DNA from: Cephalotrichum gorgonifer
Taxonomy: Eukaryota; Ascomycota; Sordariomycetes; Microascales; Microascaceae
Length of the DNA stretch: 64,000 nt
Direction: 5' to 3'
Assembly (NCBI GenBank): GCA_900312665.1
Contig: ONZQ02000002.1
Span: 186,001 to 250,000, forward strand
Positions within the stretch are counted from its first letter, which is position 1; every line of letters begins with the position of its first letter. The notes under the pieces were generated by a model. It made no database searches, was not told the origin of the DNA, and worked only from the letters and a program-made list of their open reading frames with translations. Positions 1-10,562 of the stretch are shown here, piece by piece. Both the position numbers and the translations under genes were made by a program.

Positions 1-380
1 AAACCGCATCGTTGGCGCCGAGTAGGATGAACTGCGGGGTCTGTTAGAAAGAGGCACTCGAAGGGCCAAGGCGTGGGGTTTCTCACAATGTATTCGATCC
101 TGGGGGTGGACTCCGAGGCGGGCGGGATGATTTGCGGCAGGTACTCCAGGGCGTTGGAGCTGGTCCATCCCGAGAGGCCACGGTTGATTACGTCGTATCT
201 TCGATTATAGCGACTCTGCAGCGTGCCCTGGAACGAATAGCCATCATCGCTAGCAGCCGCACCCTGGAAAAGGCTATCTCCAAAGAGCACTATCTGCGGA
301 TAAAGTTTCTAAACACCCCGTCCGGGCAGTCAGCAGCCCCTCTCTCTGCCGCGAAGGTATGCAGTACTTACTACAGACAT
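1..380 (-). CDS. GDSL/SGNH esterase, isoamyl acetate-hydrolysing type, N-terminal part
   Basis: Partial gene running off the left edge. I join a 9-nt first exon (380-372, M-S-V), an intron 371-309 (GTAAGT...TTTAG with a CTGAC branch site), exon 308-87, an intron 86-32 (GTGAGA...GCAG) and exon 31-1. The joined protein begins MSVKLYPQIVLFGDS and reaches LLGANDAV at the edge. It shows SGNH block I (GDS, with the nucleophile serine), block II (NRGLSGW) and block III (GAND), in the spacing of IAH1-like esterases, which hydrolyse acetate esters. No signal peptide is visible, so the enzyme is probably intracellular. The catalytic Asp/His block lies outside the window. The tiny first exon is the least certain part. 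The family is recognised from motifs, with high confidence. Confidence 0.88.
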
Positions 381-3042
381 GGCAGGCTGTCGTTGTAGTA
401 CAAGGGATGCTTTGGCGATGTCGGCGGGGTATTGCACGTGCAGGTACCTCGGGCTCGAGGCTTAGATGGCGATGTACGAGAGCGAGCACGAGACCGAGAA
501 CGAGAACTATCTCGAGTATATCGTGCGAGTGAGGGCAGTTAAATACATATTAAGAGGAGCTATTTGTTGGAACGCAAATGCGCCGGCAGTCGGAGTGCAA
601 ATGAGCCGGAATGGGAAGGTGGGACGGTGGGGGCTGGTAGTGGGGGTCATGGTACAATGATTTACATCAAAAGTGTACAATGAACGTGCTGCGGGGTTCA
701 TGTTTGCGGGCTGTGGGGTGCTTACTCGTACAGACGAGTCAGATAATTATTACACTTACATTCCTCTCGCCATGACATGTACAATCAACACCTCGGATGC
801 GAACATTCTACTGCAGGCTTTGCAGATATCCCTCCCATGAACAGCCCCATCTCATTCAACCCTTGGCTGCCCATGAGGGTATATTCCTAGACGGAAGCTG
901 AAAGTGCCTGTGCCTCTAGGTAGTACAGTATATAGGAACAGCTCCAAGGCACACGCAAGGCACACGAACAGGCGAACACATGTCGGGGTCATTACTATAA
1001 ATCAATAGCATTTCCTCTCATAAATCAGCTAATTCCTATAAAGGAGAAGAAGATCAAGGCTCTCGTTCCCGTCGTCCTCGTATCGTACCACACCATGACA
1101 TAGTTCCATGCTTGAGTTGTAGGAGGGTGGATGGAGGCTCTCAACTGCAATATTTGGCGGCATACGTATTGTCAAGTATGATGAGCTTCAGGGTCGGGTA
1201 ACTGGAGGCAGGGTAGTCCATCTTCGAGTAGTTACTCGTCCTAGTCTCTACGAGAATGTTGTTCCCGTCGTTCACCCAATCCTTGAGGGTGGTAGGGTGT
1301 AGAGGCCAGCCTATTGCAATCCTCTGCCCCGTGAACCTATACATACGGATATATCAGAAATAAATACCACTTTGATACAACTACATCATAATAGGGCAGC
1401 TAGCTTACCCTGTGGGCGATGGAAAATGCAATTGGATTTGTGTGTGTCTACCCCTCGAGGTAGCCCTCGGAACTCGCTGTACTCTGCTTATTATTATCGT
1501 TTGACCCTGAGATTTCGGTCATCTGCAAAATTAAGCTTCCCGCGGCTGGCACCCCGTATATACACTTGACTCGAGTCTGCATCAGATAGGGTTGGGTGCC
1601 TAATATAAGATAGACAATATATTGTAACTTACTACGACGTCACCCAGTTCTCCGTTGTCAACCGGCGTCGGGAAAGGTCGGACGAGGTCTCCCGTACAAT
1701 CGATTCCCCTACATCTTTGGAATTCTTGGAGTTCTTGACAGCTTTCGAAGGGGACCAGGCCATGGTCAATGATAGATCTGACTGTCCTATATCGTAGATC
1801 CGTCCCATGTTACATTCGGGTCTCCCATGTGAGTATCACAGCGAGATCCAATGGTGTTTTCAGCTCCCAGGCGAGAAAACCTCGGTATTCCTAGAGCAAT
1901 GCAGATCCCAGTGTCGTAGGCTCGGTCCCAACTTGTCGAGTCAGCGACATTGATAGGATAACTGCCAGCTATTATTACATGCAGCTTCGGATACAGTGGT
2001 CAAGGAACACTTTGAAGCTTACCGCTTGTACTTGTGGACGTCGGCATTGGTCCAGCAGACAAATTTCGCGGAAGGCCTCTTGCAGCTCCACGCGGCTTCC
2101 GGAAGTTGGCGGGAATTGCATACTGCTCTCGGATAGCAGTCGATTTCGTTTCATTTTGCCAATGGGAGCGATGAGATCGACGGTTAATAGTGATGAGCAA
2201 GGTTTAGAAAGATGGAGCAGCTATTGGCTTCCTAGGTGGAATATTGGATGGACTTCGGCAGCCTCTACGGGATCCTCCTCCTCCTCGTGTAATAGCTCGG
2301 AGATGGAAGGAGCCATACTTCTCCGGATGCGTGTCTACTTCTATCCGGCGTGCCTTCTACCACGTCCATGAGACGTACAAGTCTAGGACCATGAAACGGA
2401 AGGAGAGTGGTTACAAGGATGTTCTTTCCCTGCCTCACCTTCCAACATGTAATGTCGGGAGATGGGAATGGGCGACGAATAATGCTGCTTGTCACATGTT
2501 TCCGACCGAGATATGAACGCTTCGGGACGCTGACTACAATTTGGGATAATACGGTGTATTTGTAGAGAATTCGGAAAACGGCTACAAGAGGTGCGAGGGT
2601 ATTCTACAAACCTCCATCGATGTGTAGGTGGTCGCCCTGGGAGACCATCTAGTGTGCTGGGTCGTCATATTCGGCGCTGTACGCAGTATATAACAATATA
2701 AGAAACACTCCATAGTTGCCATCATGTGAAATATACTTCGAAACTTCGGGCACAAGATGGCGGGGAGATTACAGATCATAGGCGGTGTGAAAAGCTGGGT
2801 CCGGAACGGGTGTTGGTTCGGCGCGTGCCGGGCGGGGCTCCACTAGCCCCGCTCGCCCCACTCCGACGCTCCGATCCAAGATCCCGCTCTGGGACTCCGC
2901 TCCGTTTCCTAGGCCCGGAAGGTATGAATTTAGATAGGCATGCACTCAGCCGGAAGAGATTCCGTACATTTCAAAATATGATTAAAGAATACAACTTATC
3001 CATATCCGCCCACCCCCGCTCGGATCTCAAGCTGGTAGCCTC
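381..3042. other. intergenic region, possible unrecognised or decayed gene on minus strand
   Basis: Separates the start of the GDSL esterase from the stop of the GH30 gene. No clear gene was found. On the minus strand between about 2120 and 1600 there are successive cysteine-containing open stretches in frames that could be joined by splice-like signals. One open frame runs 1961-1787 after a CAG acceptor, and another ends at a GTAAGC donor near 2020. The frames do not assemble into one clean model and I recognise no family. Composition is more AT-rich than in the flanking genes. The left part also holds the leader of the esterase. Confidence 0.3.
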
Positions 3043-5169
3043 TCAGGGTTCGGCTGGCTCCTCCTCGATAGGAGTCTCCTCGATAGGGGTCTCCTCGGCC
3101 GGCTCCTCGACAGGCGTCTCCTCGACAGGCTCTTCAGCCGCTACCGCAGCGCCGAAATGAACCGTCGTGATAGAGTTCGCCGCAACGTTGACCACCACCT
3201 CGCCGCCCTCGCCCGTGACCTCTATCGCCTCGCACTTCTTCGTCTCATCGGATGCCCAGGCAGTAACCGCCCCTCCCGCGGGCGCCACATCTCCAGCACT
3301 AACCGTGACGTCCCCACCGCCACCCTGAGAGAGGAGCACGACGGCAACAGAATCGTCGACATTCTTGAAGGCAGCGATACGCACGCCGCTACCGCCGCTT
3401 GTGCCGATGCGCACAGCACCGGGGCGGACGAAGCGACTCCAGTTGGCGAAAGCCCAGAGGCGGGAGGCGACTTCGTAGGCACCCGTAGTCTCGTCTACAC
3501 GGATCATTTTTTCCTGGGGTTGGGGTTAGCCGTCGCTCCAAAAACTCCTTCCTCGCGTGGAGGGAGAGGGTGGCTTCCCTCCCGAATTCACAGGGGACAA
3601 AGAAGGAGGGAGGCCGTCGGAAAAGTGAAGGTGGGCCACTCACATTCGTGTTAGGGTTGGGCCATTGAACGCCCTCCCAATACAGATAGCCCCCTAGGAT
3701 AGAGTTGGCGGTTAGCATCAGCCCCTGGGATCAGGTACTGGGGACCAGGATCACGATTACCGGCATTGTGATTCAAGACTGCGTCCATGATATTTCGAGC
3801 CCACACAATCCCTGCACCTGCTCCTCCACTGTTCCATCCCGTAGACCACTGTCCGTTGAGGTCGCACTGCTCCGAGAACCAGACGGGCACCTTGGTGTCG
3901 AAGGAGCCCTGCGCGCCTCCCATGTAAGTGTGCGTCGTGACAGCCCCGAGTAGCGCCTCGGCGCCGCTCCTCTTGATGTCCCCTAGCATGGCGCTCTGGT
4001 GGCCCCAGCCGGCGGACTCGCAGCAGGTGATGGCGACCTGGGACCCGAGGCCCGCGCTCTCGAGCGTGGGGTGGAGGACCTTGATGAAGTCGGCGGCTTG
4101 GTTCCCGTTCCAGAGGGCCGAGGCGTAGGACGCACTAGCGCGTGTGTTAGTCAGATATGGCCGAGCGGAGGAAGGAGCGAGGGAGTGTGAGTGGAGTGGC
4201 ATACGAGAAGTCGGGCTCGTTCATGGGGCCGAGGTGGGTGATGTTGACGCCTTCGATCGTGGCGTCGTTAGCTAAGACGGAGCTCGTAGACAACGGGATC
4301 ACTTGGACTAACCAGCCTCGGCATAAAAACGAACATATTGAACGAGGTAGTTGGCAAATGCTTGGTACCATGCGGGACTAAAACACAAAACGACATTGTC
4401 AGTGGTCAATTGCAAGCACTTCGAACGAGATCAAGGGGTTCGTCACTACCATTTTACACGCAAAGGAGAGAGCGACCAACGCGATGAAAAGAACACTTAC
4501 CTTAGGTTCCCGCCGTTGTTTTCATTATTATTCGTCTTCATCCAGTTAGCATGAAAACCTCGACATACCCAGTTCTGGGGCCACGAGAGCGGGAGGACGA
4601 CTAACCTTCATGTAGGCGGGAGGACTCCACGCATTCCCGTATCTAACCAGTCAGTCTTCAAAGAGCTTCACAAACTTCACACATATACACAAACCGGGCT
4701 GGATAAACACCTACATCTGCGTGACCCCGTACTTCTCAACCGCCTGCTGCGAAACCCACAGCTGCCCGCTATCCTTCCCATCCCACTTCCAGACCGGCTC
4801 GGCGTCGGGCCCGCCGGGGTTATCCGGCGCGAAGGTGTTCATCCAGTCGCTGTTTGAGCTCGTCGAGCTCCCGATGCCGTTCCGGATGATGCTGAGCCCG
4901 GCGCCCGTCTCGCGGCTGAACAGGAGGTCCAGGAGCTCCTGCTTGTACTTCTCGCTGGGGTTGTTGGTGATGAGGTTGGCGCGCTGGAACGCGAGACTGA
5001 ACCCAAAACCGTCCATCTTCTGGTACGTCTTGGAGGCGTCGAGCGTGATGGTGCCGCCGGCCGCCCCGCCGCCGAAGCCGCCCCCGAACTGGCGCTTGGC
5101 CCACTGGAGGGGGTTGGCGGACGCCGGGGCCGCGGCCGCGATGGCCAGGGCCAGGTCGGAGAATCTCAT
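3043..5169 (-). CDS. secreted GH30 glycosidase, endo-beta-1,6-galactanase-like
   Basis: Eight exons (5169-4715, 4642-4606, 4535-4501, 4377-4313, 4250-4205, 4134-3761, 3693-3644, 3513-3043) give 510 residues. An N-terminal hydrophobic segment (about residues 1-18, MRFSDLALAIAAAAPASA) is a signal peptide and is followed by a KR site. The core begins KTYQKMDGFGFSLAFQRA, typical of family GH30 enzymes that cut beta-1,6-galactan side chains of arabinogalactan. The acid/base is E209 in MNEPDF and the likely nucleophile is E301 in VWFSEQC. A beta-sandwich region (RVDETTGAYEVASRLWAFANWSRFVRPG...) follows the barrel. The last 30 or so residues are an unusual run of E/P/T repeats (EETPIEE units). All introns have good donors and branch sites and the frame closes. 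The exact substrate is inferred from family resemblance; a GH30 glucanase or xylanase is less likely. Confidence 0.9.
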
Positions 5170-6501
5170 GTTTGGGAACCTTGCAAGCGAAGAGACGGTC
5201 TTTACGGGGTGATTGGGGGAGGGTATAGTATGTAAAAAGCGCGGCAGCTAGTCAGGGGTTGAGCTATTCTTCTTCGGTGGACCGGACAACCTCGATATAT
5301 ATATATACATAGAGGCTAGCGGACTTGCAGGTGTTCCACTAATTCCTAAATATTCCTATTAACTGGATATATTTATAAATATATATTCCACACACACGAC
5401 TGTTGTCGCGAAAGCACACCAGCTCGTATGACCGGCGGGCATCTGCGCTTCCCCGTCTTCCGGGGATGCACCTCCAAGGAGAGCCGGCTATTCCAATTCC
5501 CTCGGCGTCAACTAACGCGAGGGGTATATTACCCCCGTAATCATCGATCGCTCGGACGGGAGGATGTTTGGTTTCGGTATCGGTAATTACCAAGCGCCGA
5601 AGAGGAAGCGCCAAGTCCGGCTGAACCCCGTCGTCTGTCCAATACCGGTCTACCGGAGGGTAAAGCAATTTACGTCTGCGTATTGGCCGTATCATACCTC
5701 ATTCTCTCGATACCCGGGATAAGTCCTCAAGGTTTCCGAAGACGGGGAGGGTGTGGCAGTTCTGCGCCAGGAAGGCAAAAGGGGGGGAGAGCCTCGGCTT
5801 TTGAGTTCCACGTTCGCCTTGGGATGAATCATAAATAAAGGTGAGGGTATCCATGAAAACATACATATCGTATCGTACAGTCATAAAATCTCACCGCACC
5901 ATCCATCCCCGAATTCTTTTGGAGAATCCAAGTTCCCAGGCGGATAAATAGGGGGTGGGGCATCACCCGTGCCCGCACCCGCACCTGCATCCCCCGGCGA
6001 TGGCCCATATTATTACACAGAGCCCTCCTTATCCTCATATACCCATTCACCGATGTATTTATCCACATAGGGATAGACCACGAGCCCGAATTCTCCGCAT
6101 CCCATATGCCCGTATGAGAATTAAGCTTATTAGTTTCCCTTGGCGCACCCGCTACGAGGCGTATCTGATATCCCGGTGTCGGGGGAGAGTTGAGAGAGTA
6201 GAGAGTGAGATGAGATGAGATGAGATGTAGTGGCGCGGGGCAGAGCCATGCTCGACAGTCCCATACCGGGCGGCTTGGTGGCCTCCTCCACAGGGTCGGT
6301 GGAGCAGCAGTAGGAATTGCCGAAGCCAGTAGTCAACCTTACATGTTGGTGCATCTTGGATGTGACCAGATGGCATCGTCAAGACAAGACGTGAGACTAC
6401 GGAGTACCGGAATGGACGCGGCTTCCGAGCCCCCAAACCCATGTATGTAGTGGAGAGTGGTCCTGGAGTCACCGTATTGACTTCTTCCTATCGCAAGCCG
6501 C
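5170..6501. other. GH30 promoter region and 3' flank of the transcription factor gene
   Basis: No supported gene. Besides the TATA-like run there is a short GATGA tandem (about 6205-6226). The short ORFs here have no recognisable domains. Confidence 0.6.
5296..5307 (-). promoter_or_regulatory. TATA-like element upstream of GH30 gene
   Basis: Six alternating TA units lie about 130 bases upstream of the GH30 start codon, in the usual position for a fungal TATA box plus leader. Assigned by position only. Confidence 0.35.
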
Positions 6502-8507
6502 TCAGTACCCCCACGGCGGCGTCGTGAGGCCATCCGGCGTCAGGAAGTCAATCTGCGTGAGGTGGAAATCGTCAAATATAGACATGTCAATATCCAACTC
6601 CGGCATGGACTCGTCATAGCCCGGCGGAACGACCTCCACCGGCTCCTCAGGGGGGGTGAGTGGCGCGCTCTTCTCCATCTCCTTTGCGAGGAGTATCGCA
6701 AACCCCCTTAATGAGATGACCAGCTTCTGGAAGGGGTCCATGACGACTGGGGACAGCCCCTTCGCCTGCAGCTCCGCCGTCCAAAGACTCCTGGCCCGTA
6801 CCGCCGTGATCTCCTCGAGCTCATCCTTCTGTGCGCCGATCCACCTCTCCAGCTCGAGTTTTTCGCGCGCCCGGCCGGTGTCCCAGCCCGGGATCCGGAG
6901 GGAGGCAAGCTTCATGGCAATTTGGCCACAGAAAATGAAATCCCCCGTCATTATGCATATTGTTTTCGGGCGGTAGACGTCGGAGCCGATGAAGCGGACC
7001 TTCATGTAGGTTGTGACCAACTCGAGGAGGCGCCAGAGGAGGGAGATGCGGTCAGGGAGGGTCATGACCGAGGACTCCAGGAGAGCAATTTCGTGAAGAA
7101 GTGCCTGTGCTACTATCACTCGGATCCTTATGGTTTGATCGTTCTGTAGGCGGGGCGGGAGGTTGGCCTGATAGCTGTCTAGCTGCTCCCGGAAGGCATC
7201 GACGATCATGGTGGGGGGCAGACGTGTCGACTGCAAGGCGATGTTGTTTCCGTCCAAGGTGAGAGAAATCGACTGGGCTAGCTTCTGGATTCCGACCAGA
7301 TGCACGAGATGCAGGTCGCTCTCGTATTCCATCTTTGCCTGGAGGACGCTGCAGCAGGTGTCGAGATACGAGGTATTCATGAACGCATCTGGGAGCTTCT
7401 CCGTGGTGAAGATACTAATAAGGATTTAGTGCCGGCCACGGCCGAGGGAGGGCTTCGCTACGCATGGCGCTTACAGTGAGTTTAAGAAGTAGCAGCCCGC
7501 ATAGGCCCGCATGCGCTCGAGGGCCGCAGAATCGTGGGGGCCGGCGGCATCTCTGGTCAGTCTCAGAGCGATGCAGAGCGATCGACAAAGGAATAGCATG
7601 TTGGTCAGTTGGAACCCATTGAGGCAGTAATGAAGCCTGTCCAGAAAAAAAAAAGGGAGTCAGCCTTGATGTTTATGTGCCGGTTTTTTTCACTTCCCAC
7701 GAGGAGGAACCAACTCACCAGGAAATTGCCAGCTGTAATGACTGAAGAACATCAAGCGACTTCAGCGGCTCGATGAAGCTGGCCCGACTTATCTCCGTTA
7801 GAAGCTCCCTCCCCGCGGTTATCTGCCCGGTCCCATCGAAGAAACGCTGGCAAACCATGATACCCTTCCACAGGAACGGCCTCTGGACCCGCAATGTGGC
7901 CTCCGACATGCCCGGGGGGATCACCACGAAGGGAAACAAGGCCGCCTTTTCCCTCTTGAAATCCTCCAGCATCGCTGCCGCCTGTAAGGGATCGGGCCAA
8001 AGCGAGATTCCCGCGGAGGCTGACGGGGAGGACGCCGACTCATCGCTAACAGAGGCACTAGGTGTAACGGGGGCCAAGGGAGGAGGCGCGGCGGACGCCT
8101 GTGAGTCGGCGGGGAACAGGTGGCCGAAGCAGGAGGGCGCGACGGGGGCCGGCGATGAGGCAGCCTGCGACGAGGTATTGGGGAACGAGGTGCCCTGCGC
8201 CGAGCTCAGCTGAGAGGCAAGTTGATTTAGTCTCTTCTCGAGCTCCGCGACGCGGGTGGTCTTCTGCACTTTCTTCACGCGAGGAGGTGCGGGGGTTTGG
8301 TTCCCGCAGGGCTTTCCGAGCCTGTGGCAGCTATTTTGGCATATGGGTTCCCATTTAGCTCTACTGTAGGTCAAACTGACGAGGTATCTGAACCAAGACC
8401 TACCGCTCGCACTTGGATTGTGATGTTCCAGGAAGACATCGAGCTTTTGCTTTGGCACAAGTCACGCAGGCCTTTGGACCTCGGGTCCTCACTTCGGTGT
8501 CTGACAT
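6502..8507 (-). CDS. Zn(II)2Cys6 fungal transcription factor
   Basis: Four exons (8507-8404, 8330-7719, 7636-7475, 7414-6502) encode 596 residues. Splicing of the first intron (8403-8331) rebuilds a complete zinc cluster at residues 14-44: C-V-T-C, six residues, C, eight residues, C-E-R-C, six residues, C. This is the CX2CX6CX8CX2CX6C pattern of fungal binuclear cluster activators. It is followed by a basic linker (PRVKKVQK) and a short coiled coil (RVAELEKRLNQL), then a Ser/Ala/Pro-rich stretch. The C-terminal half carries the helical middle homology region (LPDAFMNTSYLDTCC, EYESDLHLVHLV). The C-terminus is acidic and aromatic and could activate transcription. The protein is nuclear by family. 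Its target is unknown; the adjacent GH30 gene is a possible target, but nothing in the sequence shows it. Confidence 0.92.
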
Positions 8508-10562
8508 TTCCCCAGATGTACGCTCTATGAGCTCGCTCAATAGAGTCGCATTCCAGAACAGGGGTGGTGTGTAAGTATAAGAAAGTGGATTGTAAGCGGC
8601 AAGATGTAAGATGCAAGACAGACCAGGCTTGTGGGTACAAGCGCGGCTCTTGTTTTCAAAGCTGTTTGAGAAGGATTCGGCGCGGAAGGAATGCCTGGGA
8701 TTTAAATTGCTCGACTGGCACCCCGTGAGACGAATGTCAGGCGAACGTACGCGTCATAAGTTGAATGGAAAAGAGAGCGAAGGCGAGGAAGTGTCTCTCG
8801 AGTGGTAATATTGGTCGAGTTAATAATCGTCACTCCTTCCCGTTGTCTCATGTAATCGACTCCGTCGGCACAGAGTCACACCGACTCTCCGTCCCGTCCC
8901 TCCCAACATTTGAACATCTCCGCTCAAGAAGCCCCACCATGACCCCTAGTGCACCCTGACGGCTTTATGTCCACGTGACTAGCCATGCCTGTCCACGTGT
9001 TTCGGGATTACTTATCGATATGTACGTACCTCCATCTCAGTGACATAACACGAGAGTGAGTCAGCCAACTCGTAGGACGAATCTGATGCCTGTAAGCTTC
9101 CTCGCTCATGCCAAACCCCCCTCCTCATATCTTGACGTCCTCTTCGCTCTTTACATCCAATCTCGTTTCCGCCCGGCTTCTATTTGTTTCAAGGAACCAA
9201 AAATTGGCCGCTATATCTGGCCGTTTATGGGACACCCTTGAGGAACGGCCGAGCAGACCGACCTGCAAGATGAAGGATATGCTGAAGCTTTCAATATAGC
9301 AGGAGCCAATGAGCAGCGGCCTAATGGCAAAACCATTCACGACTGATGGATATGGCGGTCCTGTGCCTCGCATGTACTCCGTACTTGTAGGTAACTACAG
9401 AAAAGTACATGAAGGGGTTAATGTGCGCTCGAGGCAATGTTCGGCAAGCCACGTTACCAACTAGTACTCGCAGACTCATTCCGCTAGCTGGCCCTGTACT
9501 AGTACTCAAAGGGGATTTGTGGACGGAACACGCCGGAGGCTTCCATCTGGGATGGGATACGACCGCCGCCTCGTGGTTTCAAGGTGGGGCCGAGGGCGAA
9601 AATGCCCCTGCAAGTACTTGTTGTCCTCCATCTTTGCCAAGTACGTGCTTGTACTTGTTCACAGTATGTTTTGGTCTTCGCCTCACTCTTCGAGATTACA
9701 ATAAAATACCAAAGGAACAAACCGAAGAAGAGAGAAGAAAAACTCCCGACTCGCTGGATCTCCCAGGTCCAATCACTCGGTCACTTCGAAGAGCATGGGT
9801 GGGTATGAAGACCAGTACTGGACTCGTACGATACAGGTACACGGAGGCAGGTACCCCTGTCCTGCATACAAGTACTTGTAAAAGCGATAGTTTACCCCGC
9901 CAAAGCGTATCCGGCAAAGAAAAGCGAAGGTCCGGACCACGTAGACTTCGTGGCGGGGTAAATAGCAACTTGTATTATATTCGGAGGACAATTGGTAGCC
10001 ACAGCTACCCACCGGCTTCATACCATCCGGGTCGGCCGATAGAACGATTCTCTTTTGGCAATGTCCGAGATTTCCGCGGCGCCTTTTTTCCATGCGCAAT
10101 TTTTTTTCTTGCTAAGGTGCCCGGTTGTTAGTCAATTGGCCTCGGCACACCGTTCGCCCTTAACAAAAAATTAGCTTACATTTTGGTACCTTGCGAGTGG
10201 CTACAACGTAATAGTGGACTGCCTCCACCATATGGATTTTGCCCCTCATCCACATGCTCCCCCAACATGAAGTAATAATACGTATAGTTTTGGTGGATAC
10301 AAGTCCGACGGCCGAAGTGCGCCTGGTCCGGAGTGCCCCGGCTTTGACCCTGTGGCTTTCGTACAGTGCGGAGTACCTCAATTGATGGGAGACAGCGATT
10401 TCGCAACAACTAACTCTTTTTATTAACACTCCCGATTTCCTCCCATCTTCGCCTTTCCCCCCCCCTTCTCATCCACTCCCCCCCCCTTTTCTCCCACTCC
10501 CTGTCTCCAAATCGAAGCCTCTTTCTTGTCCGAAGAAGGAAACCCGAAAAAAGCCCTCCGCC
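8508..10562. promoter_or_regulatory. divergent promoter region of the Zn2Cys6 regulator and ALA synthase genes
   Basis: About 2 kb with no convincing gene. It holds several TACTTGTA/TACAAGTA words, including the 14-nt perfect palindrome TACAAGTACTTGTA at 9867-9880. It also holds an exact 12-nt inverted repeat (TTTACCCCGCCA at 9891-9902 and its complement at 9951-9962). A C/T-rich tract at about 10435-10510 is the probable initiation region or leader of the ALA synthase transcript. A 240-codon plus-strand frame at 9409-10131 has no domain and biased composition, so I did not call it. Confidence 0.5.
9891..9962. repeat. inverted repeat with GGCGGGGTAAA arms
   Basis: The arms TTTACCCCGCCA (9891-9902) and TGGCGGGGTAAA (9951-9962) are exact reverse complements separated by 48 bases. 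Each contains a GCGGGG core matching the CreA/Mig1 consensus SYGGRG. Location about 600 bases upstream of the ALA synthase start suggests a regulatory site, but this is inference. Confidence 0.5.

Noticed and set aside
9409..10131. 240-codon plus-strand ORF upstream of ALA synthase
   Set aside because: No domain, low-quality composition, overlaps the palindromic and inverted-repeat words, and sits where the promoter is expected.
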